Source: Metaclostridioides mangenotii | Lineage (GTDB): Bacteria > Bacillota > Clostridia > Peptostreptococcales > Peptostreptococcaceae | Direction: 5' to 3' | Length of the DNA stretch: 64,000 nt | Assembly: GCF_018917235.1 (NCBI RefSeq) | Contig: NZ_JAHLOF010000007.1 | Span: 1 to 64,000 of the forward strand | Shown: one piece after another, positions 12,268 to 22,394 of the stretch | Layout: each line of letters begins with the position of its first letter | Position numbering within the stretch: the stretch's first letter is position 1 | Program-made: the position numbers and the translations under genes | Notes under the pieces: model-generated | Databases searched by the model: none | The model's input: the letters and a program-made list of their open reading frames with translations, nothing else | What the model was told of the DNA's origin: nothing

Positions 12268-13077
12268 TTAGTATTTCTGTATTTCTACTTGATTTACATC
12301 AGTTATTTCTTTCTTTAAGAATTCATTTGCTATTGACGAAAATTTCACCGGTATATCAGACACATAGTACTCGTATTTTACATCTTCAAAATCTCCGTTA
12401 TTTAAAATGCCTTGATCTCCTAGTATTTTTTTTAGATCCATAGCCGTTTCCTTGGCTGGATTTACCAGTTTTATATCCATACCTAACTCTTCTCCAATTG
12501 TTCTCTTAAGTATCGGATAATGAGTACAACCTAATACAAGACAGTCTATATCCTGCTCCTTTAATTCCTTTAAATATCTTTTAGCTGTAAGTTTTGCCAC
12601 ATCGGTGTTAGCCCATCCCTCTTCAGCTAGAGGTACAAATAGAGTACATGCTTTATCTACAATTTTTATCTCTTTATTTAACTTTGCAATCTCTGTATTA
12701 TAAGCTTTCGATCTTATAGTACCTTCTGTACCAATAATACCAACTATATTATTTTTAGTTGTATTAACTGCTGTCCTAGCTCCGGCCTCAATAACACCTA
12801 GTATTGGAATATCGTAATGTTCCTGAGCCTCTGCTAGAGATCTAGCTGTTGCAGTGTTGCAGGCTATTACAATAGCTTTAACATCTTTGCTTTTTAAAAA
12901 GTTTATTGCTTGAAATGTATATTTCATAACGGTCTCTTTGGATCTAGTACCATATGGCACTCTTGCTGTGTCTCCAAAATAAACTATATTTTCGTTTGGC
13001 AATATTTTAGTTATTTCTTTTAGTACTGTTAGTCCCCCTAATCCCGAGTCAAATACTCCTATAGGTTTATCACTCAT
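12268..13077 (-). CDS. murI: glutamate racemase
   Basis: IGVFDSGLGGLTVLKEI, CNTATA, LGCTHYPIL. Confidence 0.97.
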   Translation of the reverse strand: MSDKPIGVFDSGLGGLTVLKEITKILPNENIVYFGDTARVPYGTRSKETVMKYTFQAINFLKSKDVKAIVIACNTATARSLAEAQEHYDIPILGVIEAGARTAVNTTKNNIVGIIGTEGTIRSKAYNTEIAKLNKEIKIVDKACTLFVPLAEEGWANTDVAKLTAKRYLKELKEQDIDCLVLGCTHYPILKRTIGEELGMDIKLVNPAKETAMDLKKILGDQGILNNGDFEDVKYEYYVSDIPVKFSSIANEFLKKEITDVNQVEIQKY

Positions 13078-13309
13078 TTACTACACCCACTTTGCTTTTA
13101 CGTTATGTTTTCTTTATGAAATTTACCGATATTTATATTTTTCTTTATATGTATTTCTATATTCTATTGATATTTCAATTTATTGTCGATTTTAAAAATT
13201 ATTACCTAAATGATAATTATAGATTATTTCAACAAAAAAATAAAGGAGCTATCTTCAAATAGAATAAATTTTCTAAAAAAGATAGCTATAATTAAATTTC
13301 ATATTAAAA

Positions 13310-13972
13310 CTAAAATGATTTTTCTATTTTATCTATTATTTCAACAACCTTAAACTTCATTTTAGTCTTACTTGCAGTACTTTTACTCTTTTGAGTTATA
13401 AGCTTATACTCATCTTCAGTTAAAACACTCCTCAACTTCTCATCTGTCTCCTTATCAATAACGCCACTTTCTTCATCTACAAAGCACAGTGGAGGAAACA
13501 TTACGCACCACCAATTACGCCCTTCTCCCTTCCCTATAACTACCCTTAATGCTTTATATTCGCCAGCAGGCAAAACCATATTTGAGTACTGTTTAGTAGG
13601 GAATTCACTGTACGTTATACCTACTTCAACAGTGTAGTTATAACCATTTTTTTCTATAACATTTTTACTTATTTTAGTTAAATTACTATACTCACTTTTT
13701 ATTATCTTTTCACTTTCTTCAATACTTTTTGATTTTTTTAACTTAGGTTGAAGGTAAGAAATTATTTCATCCCTAACCTTTAACTTAAGAGCTTGATCCT
13801 CATCTGAATCGCTATTTGCTATTACATGAAACCTTATTAACTTTTCTTTATAATTTTTGGATAAATTATTTATTTTAAGAGCATCACTACTTATAGTAAC
13901 AGTCATAATAGTAATAACTGATACTAATCCAAGTATTAAAACTACTAGTCTCATCTTTCTTCTTTTCATCAA
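13310..13972 (-). CDS. spoIIR: stage II sporulation protein R
   Basis: IRFHVIANSDSDEDQALKLKVRDEI and GRNWWCVMFPPLCFVDE. Confidence 0.93.
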   Translation of the reverse strand: MMKRRKMRLVVLILGLVSVITIMTVTISSDALKINNLSKNYKEKLIRFHVIANSDSDEDQALKLKVRDEIISYLQPKLKKSKSIEESEKIIKSEYSNLTKISKNVIEKNGYNYTVEVGITYSEFPTKQYSNMVLPAGEYKALRVVIGKGEGRNWWCVMFPPLCFVDEESGVIDKETDEKLRSVLTEDEYKLITQKSKSTASKTKMKFKVVEIIDKIEKSF

Positions 13973-14132
13973 ACTGCCCCCTTTATGATTTTACTATCTT
14001 GGAGTATATCCAGAAGCAGTTATATTATTCATTAATTATTTAATAATTTTTGATTAGGTTAAATATAGGGCTTTTCAAAAGTATTTTTATCACCTCTCTT
14101 GAATAACCCTTTTTGTTTGTTATTGATTTTCA

Positions 14133-14831
14133 CTATATACGATTAGCTATTAACACTATAACGGCCAGATGTGCTGGATAGAAAATATAAAACATCCACT
14201 TTGTAAACTTATTCTTCAAACCAAGCTTTCCGTTGTACATTAAAATAGGTAATATAGCGAAAACCATCATCCATTGATAATCGTAAATAAATATTTGATC
14301 ATACATCTCAGGTGAACTTAAATTTTCTATTACTTGGCATAAGCTAAATAGTACGTAGACAATCGCCATTGGTATTTTTTTTTCTTTTAAAAAGTAAAAA
14401 ATTAAAGTCATACCTAGACCAAATATTGAACCTTCAGTAAACATGTATGCTCCACCTAAAACTATTAATGCAATAATTGAAATTATTTTTTTAGTTGCTG
14501 AACCTGACGTTTTAAAGTATTCAATTAGCATCATTATTGCAACTGATAATGTCAGTGATAGGAATATATTGTTATGAATACCTAGTAACTTATCTACTCC
14601 AATCATAATTATCCCGAATACTGCTAATCTTTCTAAATATTTTTTTCTACTTCTAGTGTGAAAGAAACCTTCAACTATTAAGTAGAAAAATATTGGAGCT
14701 GCTATCTTACCTAAATATCCAAACCAAATGGGAATATTTATACCCGCTCCTCCTAAGTATGTGTATACATGATCTAGCGTCATAGTTATAATTGCTAATA
14801 TTTTTAAAGTAAACGAATCTAATCTTTTCAT
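14133..14831 (-). CDS. TraX family membrane protein
   Basis: LKILAIITMTLDHV..., GYLGKIAAPIFFYLIVEGFFHTRS, FYIFYPAHL. Confidence 0.85.
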   Translation of the reverse strand: MKRLDSFTLKILAIITMTLDHVYTYLGGAGINIPIWFGYLGKIAAPIFFYLIVEGFFHTRSRKKYLERLAVFGIIMIGVDKLLGIHNNIFLSLTLSVAIMMLIEYFKTSGSATKKIISIIALIVLGGAYMFTEGSIFGLGMTLIFYFLKEKKIPMAIVYVLFSLCQVIENLSSPEMYDQIFIYDYQWMMVFAILPILMYNGKLGLKNKFTKWMFYIFYPAHLAVIVLIANRI

Positions 14832-15070
14832 AATTCCTCCTAAGTTAGTTATTTTAATTTCATATCTATATTACAAATAATATTTTATTTAAACAATTTT
14901 GGTCTATGACAGTATTCTTACATTTTTGTTATATAAAAAAAAAATTAAAATATCAAATAATTATTTAATTAACTATCTATTTTCCTATATAATAGTGATA
15001 GTAAAAAATTTATAATGATTAGAACTATAAACCATTGGAAAAACTATCTATTAGAAAGGGGCGATTTATC

Positions 15071-15766
15071 ATGAATTATAAAATTTGGATCGTAGAGGAT
15101 GATATAGGAATTGCAGAACTCCTAAGCGGTCATTTAAAAAAATACGGGTTCGATGTTATATGCTGTGAGAACTTTGAAAATCTAATGGATGAGTTTTATG
15201 TAATTGATCCTCATCTAGTACTTATGGATATAAATCTTCCTGTATTTGACGGTTTTCATTGGTGCCAAATGATACGAAAAACTTCTAAGTGCCCTATTTT
15301 ATTTATATCTGCAAAAAATGAAAATTCTGCACAGGTATTTGGAATGGAAAGCGGCGGAGATGATTATATTACTAAACCATTTTCATTTGAGATAATCACA
15401 GCAAAAATAAACGCTCAGTTAAGGAGAGTCTATGGATCATATGCAGAAAATAAAGATGATGATATTTATTGTGTAGATTGTAATCTTTCTCCACGAGCAC
15501 TTATGCTACATCGAGGGGAAAAAAGTGTAAACCTATCTAAAAATGAAGTTGCTGTATTAAAGTTATTTTTTGAAGCATACCCTCAGGTAGTACCAAGAAA
15601 ACTTCTTTTAGATGAACTTTGGGATACAGATGAATTTGTAGAAGAAAATACATTAAATGTCAATATAAGTCGTGTTCGTAAACGATTAGAAGAAGTGGGT
15701 TCAAACATTTCAGTAAAAGCAGTTAGAGGTATTGGCTACCGTATGGAGAAAGAAAATGAAGTATAA
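15071..15766 (+). CDS. OmpR-type response regulator (BceR/BraR-like)
   Basis: Receiver (VEDDIGI, LMDINLP, GGDDYITKPF) plus winged helix; ATG after AAAGGGGCG. Confidence 0.9.
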   Translation: MNYKIWIVEDDIGIAELLSGHLKKYGFDVICCENFENLMDEFYVIDPHLVLMDINLPVFDGFHWCQMIRKTSKCPILFISAKNENSAQVFGMESGGDDYITKPFSFEIITAKINAQLRRVYGSYAENKDDDIYCVDCNLSPRALMLHRGEKSVNLSKNEVAVLKLFFEAYPQVVPRKLLLDELWDTDEFVEENTLNVNISRVRKRLEEVGSNISVKAVRGIGYRMEKENEV

Positions 15767-16748
15767 ATTTAATTTATTCATAAAAGATCATATTTGGATC
15801 TTTATATTTTATACAGTTGAATTTGCCTTTATATATATTGGGTTAAAATATCTGAGTGAGGAATTTACAAATGTACTATATATGGGCTTTTTAGGACTGT
15901 TTATATTATTATGTTTTTTAGGGATTCGTTATTATAGAACAAGGGAGCTTTATCATGCACTAGAAGAACCAAAAGTTAACATAGAAGATTCTATCCTAAT
16001 AGATCCCAAAAGTTCACTATCTCAAGCCTACAGCGATTCCCAAAAACATTACCGCACATCATACCTCAATGAAATTAACAGTTTGAAATTAGAACGTAAA
16101 AAATTTGAAGTCATGAGCAATAGATGGGTACACCAAATGAAGACACCAATCTCTGTCATACAACTAATATCTCAAAATCATAAGTTGGAAGATGATTATC
16201 AGCGAATTACTTATGAAACTGAGAGGTTAAATCACCAACTAGTACAGTTATTGAATATATATAAAATCGGCAGTATGGAACATGATTTTCATATAGAGAA
16301 GACCTCTCTTAAAGACTTAGCTAAGCATGCTGTCAATGATTTAAAAACATTATTTTTACAAAAATCAATATATCCTAAAATTCAAATGGAAGAAAACCCG
16401 TATGTATACACTGATGTGATGTGGATGGAATTTGTATTATACCAGTTGCTCAGCAATGCAATTAAATACAGTGAAGAAGAAGGAAGCATAACTGTATCAG
16501 CTGAATACAAAAATAATACAGTAAATCTTTTTGTTATAGATGAAGGCTTAGGCATCGATAACTCCGACCTTCCTAGAATCTACAACCTATTTTTCACAGG
16601 TTCAAACGGGAAGTCTAAAGGAGAATCAACAGGAATGGGGCTATATATGGTAAAGGAAGTACTTGATTATCTTGGACATGGAATTAAAGTATCTTCTGTT
16701 AAAGGTAAAGGAACCATGTTTAATATTACATTCCAAGGAGAAAGGTGA
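15756..16748 (+). CDS. intramembrane-sensing histidine kinase (BceS/BraS-like)
   Basis: Two N-terminal TMs, no extracellular domain, WVHQMKTPISVIQLI H-box, N/G boxes. Confidence 0.9.
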   Translation: MKYKFNLFIKDHIWIFIFYTVEFAFIYIGLKYLSEEFTNVLYMGFLGLFILLCFLGIRYYRTRELYHALEEPKVNIEDSILIDPKSSLSQAYSDSQKHYRTSYLNEINSLKLERKKFEVMSNRWVHQMKTPISVIQLISQNHKLEDDYQRITYETERLNHQLVQLLNIYKIGSMEHDFHIEKTSLKDLAKHAVNDLKTLFLQKSIYPKIQMEENPYVYTDVMWMEFVLYQLLSNAIKYSEEEGSITVSAEYKNNTVNLFVIDEGLGIDNSDLPRIYNLFFTGSNGKSKGESTGMGLYMVKEVLDYLGHGIKVSSVKGKGTMFNITFQGER

Positions 16749-16765
16749 CATCTATGTCACCTTTT
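16741..16765 (+). terminator. hairpin between histidine kinase and ABC transporter genes
   Basis: AAAGGTGACA tctA TGTCACCTTTT. Confidence 0.55.
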
Positions 16766-16834
16766 GTAATGTTAGTAGATTTTTTCTTTTATATTTTATT
16801 ATTATAATAAAGAAAAAAAGGAAGGATTAAATAG

Positions 16835-17593
16835 ATGAAAGTACTTAAAGTTAATCAAATAGAAAAAATTTATGATGGAAAATTACCATATCAGGCACTA
16901 AAAAATATTAATTTTGAAGTAGAAAAAGGCGAGTTTACAGCAATTATGGGACCATCTGGAAGTGGAAAATCTACACTACTTAATGTTATTTCAACAGTGG
17001 ATTCACCAACGAGTGGAAAAGTTATTATAAACGATCAAGAACCACACAGCATGGGAGATGACAAACTTGCTAGTTTTAGAAGAACTGAACTAGGATTTAT
17101 TTTTCAAGATTTCAATCTAGTTAACACTCTAACCGTAGGAGAAAATATTATGCTTCCTCTTACACTTGAGGGAATACCAATTAATGAAATGAAAAAACTT
17201 ACAAATGAAACTGCTGAATTCCTTGGAATAGGTAAGATTTTAAATAAAAGAGTGTTTGAAATTTCAGGGGGACAAGCCCAACGTTGTGCAATTGCAAGAG
17301 CAGTCGTACATAACCCTTCTTTATTATTAGCAGATGAACCCACAGGTAATTTGGACTCTAAATCAGTCAAAGATGTTATGAATCTCTTCACAGAGTTAAA
17401 TAAGAAACATCAATCAACAATTCTGATGGTAACTCATGATGCTTACGTTGCAAGCTTTTGTGACAGGGTATTAATAATAAAAGACGGTATGCTATATCAG
17501 GAACTTTACAAAAATAATTTACAATCAGTTTTCTATCAAGAGATTCTAAACACGATGGCCTTCTTAGGGGGTGACGATCGTGACTTTATTTAA
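16835..17593 (+). CDS. ABC transporter ATPase (BceA-like)
   Basis: GPSGSGKSTLLN, EISGGQAQRCAIARA, LLADEPTGNLD. Confidence 0.95.
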   Translation: MKVLKVNQIEKIYDGKLPYQALKNINFEVEKGEFTAIMGPSGSGKSTLLNVISTVDSPTSGKVIINDQEPHSMGDDKLASFRRTELGFIFQDFNLVNTLTVGENIMLPLTLEGIPINEMKKLTNETAEFLGIGKILNKRVFEISGGQAQRCAIARAVVHNPSLLLADEPTGNLDSKSVKDVMNLFTELNKKHQSTILMVTHDAYVASFCDRVLIIKDGMLYQELYKNNLQSVFYQEILNTMAFLGGDDRDFI

Positions 17594-19472
17594 TTTCGCA
17601 TGGAATAATGTGATGCGTTCAAAAAGGACTTATCTTGCTTACTTTTTGAGCTGTACTTGTTCAGTGTTTGTGTTCTTCTCATTCGCTGTATCTTTGTTCC
17701 ATCCGAACCTATCTGTCATTGATAGTGGCTCCACTTTAGGTTTGACTATGGGAGTAGGAAATGTAGTCGTTTACTGCTTTGCATTTATGTTTATTACGTA
17801 TTCACTCAATTCGTTTTTGAAAGCCAGAATGAAACAATTTGGACTTTTAACAATTTTAGGTACATCAAAAAAACAGTTAAATAAAATAATATTTCTAGAA
17901 AATATGGTAATAGGAATATTATCAATAATAAATGGTATTTTTTTCGGAATTGTTTTTGCGAAATTTTTCTTAATGCTATCTGCTAAAGTTGTAAAAGTAG
18001 AAGATTTTAATATGTATTTTCCTTTAGTTCCAATAGCAGTTACATTTTTATTATTTTTATTACTATTTTTGGTTGTTTCGTTATTAATTCCACATATGAT
18101 TAGGAGAAAAGATATAGTTAAACTTTTACATGCAGAAAATGCTAGTGAAAAGCCTGCTAAGTTCAATCTGCTTTTAACTATTATAGGTATTATTGCTTGG
18201 GTATCGCTATTTGTGTTTTATAAGAATTCAAGCGACTCATCGTCCGGTACTTACCTAATGATTGTAGCTTTAATTGTTGGAACATACTTTTTATTCAACC
18301 AAGTACTAGGTGGATTCCTTAATATTATCAAAAGGAGAAAATTATATTTTCGCAGTGCAAACATGATAACAATTTCAGGAATTTCTTTAAAAAACGGATC
18401 TAACTCTCAGGTTATGATGCTTGTTTGTGTATTGTACATGATTTCGTTCCTTGCAATTGTGGCTTTAACGGGACTTAGTAAAAATGTAGAAGAAATCGCA
18501 AGAGAAGATGAACCGATTGCGTATCTTTACGTTGATAGAGGCAGCCCTGAAAAAACTAACGATCATCTAAAAGAAATTGAAAATATACTTAAAGATAAAG
18601 AGGGATATAAAAAAGCCTCATTTGATTTTTTAACGATTGGTGATAGAAGCGGGGTTATTTCGCAAAAGGATTATAATAATGCAATGAGTCTTACAGGAAA
18701 AACGGAAGTAGACCTTGATGATTCAAGGGTTTACCTTGTTCCAGGTAATAACTATAATACAAACTTGCAAATTGATAATAAAATCAGACAAAATTTAGAA
18801 CATAGTACTAATAATAAGTTAGAAATATCTGGAAAAGCTGATACATGTGTTATAACTACAGGGTATTTTTCACAAGTATATGTAATAAGTGATGCGAACT
18901 ATAAAAGCGTTGAAAAATCAAAAAAACTTCCTGTAACTCACATGTTTGGATATGAGATTAAAGATTGGAATACTGATAATTCGGAGTATAAAAAATTTGA
19001 AAAATTAAATCATAAGTGGACAGTTGTAGAAGGTGATGGATCCGATTTAGGTTTATTGGGATCTGCAACATTATATCAAGTTGAAAAGCAGGGAAAAAAT
19101 CTTTCTTTATACCTAGGTTTTTTACTATGTTTAGTGTTTCTTCTTTCAGCAGCAAGTCTTATATATTTTAAACTATATACCGAGCTTGACAGAGAGTGTA
19201 AGCGTTTTGCAGGTATTGTCAAAATGGGCTTATCAAAGAGAGATTTGTCCAACATTTTATTGAAAGAAGTTTCACTTATGTTAATGCTACCATTTATACT
19301 AGCGTTTATCTATATGTGGTTTGGTATATTTCTTCTTAACCAAACTATTAATACTCCGATAACAAAACATGCTATGCAGTTAAGTTTGGTATTTATAATA
19401 GTCCAAGTAGTTCTTCTTACAATTGTTACTGGAATTTACCGAAAAGCTGTTTTTAAAGAAGTCTTTAAATAA
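17571..19472 (+). CDS. FtsX-type ABC permease (BceB-like)
   Basis: N-terminal FNFAWNNVMRSKRTYLAYFLSC, large extracellular domain, FtsX C-terminus; overlaps the ATPase ORF. Confidence 0.9.
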   Translation: MTIVTLFNFAWNNVMRSKRTYLAYFLSCTCSVFVFFSFAVSLFHPNLSVIDSGSTLGLTMGVGNVVVYCFAFMFITYSLNSFLKARMKQFGLLTILGTSKKQLNKIIFLENMVIGILSIINGIFFGIVFAKFFLMLSAKVVKVEDFNMYFPLVPIAVTFLLFLLLFLVVSLLIPHMIRRKDIVKLLHAENASEKPAKFNLLLTIIGIIAWVSLFVFYKNSSDSSSGTYLMIVALIVGTYFLFNQVLGGFLNIIKRRKLYFRSANMITISGISLKNGSNSQVMMLVCVLYMISFLAIVALTGLSKNVEEIAREDEPIAYLYVDRGSPEKTNDHLKEIENILKDKEGYKKASFDFLTIGDRSGVISQKDYNNAMSLTGKTEVDLDDSRVYLVPGNNYNTNLQIDNKIRQNLEHSTNNKLEISGKADTCVITTGYFSQVYVISDANYKSVEKSKKLPVTHMFGYEIKDWNTDNSEYKKFEKLNHKWTVVEGDGSDLGLLGSATLYQVEKQGKNLSLYLGFLLCLVFLLSAASLIYFKLYTELDRECKRFAGIVKMGLSKRDLSNILLKEVSLMLMLPFILAFIYMWFGIFLLNQTINTPITKHAMQLSLVFIIVQVVLLTIVTGIYRKAVFKEVFK

Positions 19473-19582
19473 TTTTTTAATACTATATGTTTTATTTAAC
19501 ACAAATGATTAATTGTTTTTCTTATTTTTATATATTAAATTAATTTTATTTAATTATTTATAAAAATTAGATAATTAAAAAA

Positions 19583-19600
19583 GAGGGTAGATCTACCCTC
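19583..19600 (-). terminator. intrinsic terminator between convergent genes
   Basis: GAGGGTAGATCTACCCTC flanked by A/T tracts. Confidence 0.65.
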
Positions 19601-19620
19601 CTTTTTATTTAATCAAATTT

Positions 19621-20790
19621 TTATCCTCGGTTTAAAAAATCAAGTGCAAACTGAACGTGTAGTGCTGTTCCATATTTTAAGAAATCTTCATCAACTTTGA
19701 ATTTTTCATGATGAGGAGGATATACACAATCCTTAGCTTCGTTGCCAGATCCTATCCAAGCGAATACACCTTTTGCATGTTCAAAGTAGAATGACATATC
19801 TTCTGATCCCATAAGTTTTGGCATATCAGCAAGACAATCTTCACCGAAAACTTCACCAGCCGCTTGTCTAGCTAGCATGGTTAAATCATCGTCATTGTAT
19901 ACACTTAGTGTACTTGGTATTATTTCGATTTCAACCTTTATTTCATATGCATCTGCTATCGCTTTTGCATGTCTTTGTATAGCCTTAAGAACTAAATCTC
20001 TCACATCTTTATTGAAATATCTCAAAGATAAATCTAATTCTGTGAACTTAGCTATTATATTAGCTTTTGTTCCTCCAGAGAATTTACCTACTGACACTAC
20101 TATTGGCTCTTGTGCGTCAACATTTTTAGTTACTATTCCTTGTATATCAGTTACAAACATCGCAGCTGGATGTATTGTATCCTTTGCTAAATGTGGAGTT
20201 GATCCATGTCCAGATACCCCTTCAAATTTAACGTGTATAGTATCACACCCTGCTGATATATAACCAGGATTCATAACAACTTTTCCTACTTCTAAATCTG
20301 GATAGTTGTGCATTCCGAAACATCCGTCTACACCTTCCATGCCACCGTCTGCTATTATTAGTTTTGCTCCTTCAAACGTTTCTTCAGCTTCTTGAAAGAA
20401 GAACCTTACTTCCCCATTTAATTGATCTTTCATTTTTGATAAAATCTTTACTACTCCAAGTAGCATAGCTGTATGTGTATCATGACCACAAGCATGCATT
20501 AAGCCTTCTTTAGTTGATTCATAGTCTACACCAGATTCTTCTAAAACAGGAAGAGCGTCTGTATCTCCTCTAAGCATTACTGTTTTACCAGGCTTATCTC
20601 CCTTTATCCAAGCTATAACTGAAGTTCTTCCAGCTTTTTTGTATTCTACTCCTAATTTTTCTAATTCTTCAATTATTCTAGTTTGAGTTCTAATCTCTAG
20701 ACCACTTAACTCTGGATTCTCATGTAAATCCCTTCTAAAGGCTATAATATAGTCTTCTATTTCTTTTGCTTTATCTAATATAATTGACAT
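19621..20790 (-). CDS. M20 family amidohydrolase (N-acyl-amino acid hydrolase-like)
   Basis: RRDLHENPELSGLE, MHACGHDTHTAMLLG, MGSEDMSFYFE. Confidence 0.92.
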   Translation of the reverse strand: MSIILDKAKEIEDYIIAFRRDLHENPELSGLEIRTQTRIIEELEKLGVEYKKAGRTSVIAWIKGDKPGKTVMLRGDTDALPVLEESGVDYESTKEGLMHACGHDTHTAMLLGVVKILSKMKDQLNGEVRFFFQEAEETFEGAKLIIADGGMEGVDGCFGMHNYPDLEVGKVVMNPGYISAGCDTIHVKFEGVSGHGSTPHLAKDTIHPAAMFVTDIQGIVTKNVDAQEPIVVSVGKFSGGTKANIIAKFTELDLSLRYFNKDVRDLVLKAIQRHAKAIADAYEIKVEIEIIPSTLSVYNDDDLTMLARQAAGEVFGEDCLADMPKLMGSEDMSFYFEHAKGVFAWIGSGNEAKDCVYPPHHEKFKVDEDFLKYGTALHVQFALDFLNRG

Positions 20791-20798
20791 AAAATCAC

Positions 20799-22088
20799 CT
20801 AACCCTTATAAATGTTTTGAGCCTTAGTTTCAGTTGCTAGCAGTGAAAATACTATTGATGATGCTACCGCTATAACCGGAACTATAAATGCTTTTTTATA
20901 TGAAACTGCAAGCGCTAGGCCTGCTGCTACATTTGCGTCTATAAACTTCCCACAAATTACAGGAAGTATCGCTGCGAAGAAGAATCCACAAACATTAACT
21001 ATTGACATTGACATACCAGCTAATTTTGGATTGCTCACTTCTTTACCAAGAGACCAACAAATAACGCCTATTGATCCTGAGATACCTATCATTGCTGCCG
21101 CTACTGTTACTAACCATATTGGCGGTTTTGCAAATACTATAAGTGACCATCCTACTATTCCTATTATAGATAAACCCAACATTGGTAATTTTCTATTTCT
21201 CATCGTGTCTGATATCTTACCGACGAAAACACATGCTATACCAGAAGCTAATAGAGCTATTGCTATTATATTAGCTGCAGATGTTTTACTAAGGCCATAT
21301 TCAGCTATCAAATATGGAACCCCAAAAGTACCTGAGAATAAAAGTGTAGAACCATTTATTGTTCCAAATGCAAACGCTGGAAACCAAATTTTAGGATTCT
21401 TAACAATAGCAAATAACTGTTTTACTACTCCATCTGATTCACCGCTTGGTGCAGCTTGAACTGGATTAACTTCTGGCAATCCTTTTTCAGTAGGAGTATT
21501 TTTAATAAATAACATTACTAGTACAGCAAGACCTAGTGATATTACACCCATTGATAAGAATGAGGCTCTCCAACCAATTAGACCAACTATTATTAGAAGT
21601 GGTGTTTGTGCAAGTAATCCACCTAAACTTCCTATAAAACTTGTTACACCACTCATAGTGGCGAAATCTTTTGCTGGGAACCAGTTTGCTTGTATCTTAA
21701 GTATTGATAAGAAAACAACTGAAACCCCAAGTCCAACAAGTAATCTACTAAAATATGCTAGCATTATTGTACTTGCGAATGAGAATAATATTGAACCTAC
21801 GGCTGCAATAACACTTCCCGCGATAACTGTTTTTTTAGGACCTAAATAATCAACTAAAATACCTGTTGGCACTTGCATTAAAGTATAAGCATAGAAATAC
21901 ATAGCACCTAAATTTGCTATCTGAGTCGCGTTCATTCCAAAAGATTTTTCTAAGTCGCCAACTATAACTCCAACAGACATTCTATGAAAGAATACTGTAA
22001 GATAAATTACAACCAATATTCCCCACACTACCCATCTATAAGAGCTTACTTTTGATTCATTTTGAATGATACCGCTTTCTTTAGACAT
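20799..22088 (-). CDS. MFS transporter
   Basis: 12-TM pattern, GILVDYLGPKKTVIAGS. Confidence 0.9.
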   Translation of the reverse strand: MSKESGIIQNESKVSSYRWVVWGILVVIYLTVFFHRMSVGVIVGDLEKSFGMNATQIANLGAMYFYAYTLMQVPTGILVDYLGPKKTVIAGSVIAAVGSILFSFASTIMLAYFSRLLVGLGVSVVFLSILKIQANWFPAKDFATMSGVTSFIGSLGGLLAQTPLLIIVGLIGWRASFLSMGVISLGLAVLVMLFIKNTPTEKGLPEVNPVQAAPSGESDGVVKQLFAIVKNPKIWFPAFAFGTINGSTLLFSGTFGVPYLIAEYGLSKTSAANIIAIALLASGIACVFVGKISDTMRNRKLPMLGLSIIGIVGWSLIVFAKPPIWLVTVAAAMIGISGSIGVICWSLGKEVSNPKLAGMSMSIVNVCGFFFAAILPVICGKFIDANVAAGLALAVSYKKAFIVPVIAVASSIVFSLLATETKAQNIYKG

Positions 22089-22327
22089 TTTTTGCCCTCC
22101 TCAATTGCATTTTTTTATATTTATAACTGCAAATTTATTTAATTAATTAATAGTTTAATTTATTCTGAATAATCTTTCATCGGTCTTTGATGACAAATAA
22201 AAGTACTTTTTTTTGTTCCTCTGGTACATATATATTAAATATTATTGAGTATGAGCGAACTATAAGTAAGATTAGTTATAAATTAAACGGTATTAAAATT
22301 TCTTTATTAAAAAATAAAATCAAAAAA

Positions 22328-22350
22328 AGCCTGGATAATTGTCCCAGGCT
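22328..22350 (-). terminator. intrinsic terminator after pucR-like gene
   Basis: AGCCTGGataattgtcCCAGGCT plus T-run on the minus strand. Confidence 0.65.
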
Positions 22351-22394
22351 TAAAATATAATTTATTTAAATTTATTATTTATTAAATTTTTAAT

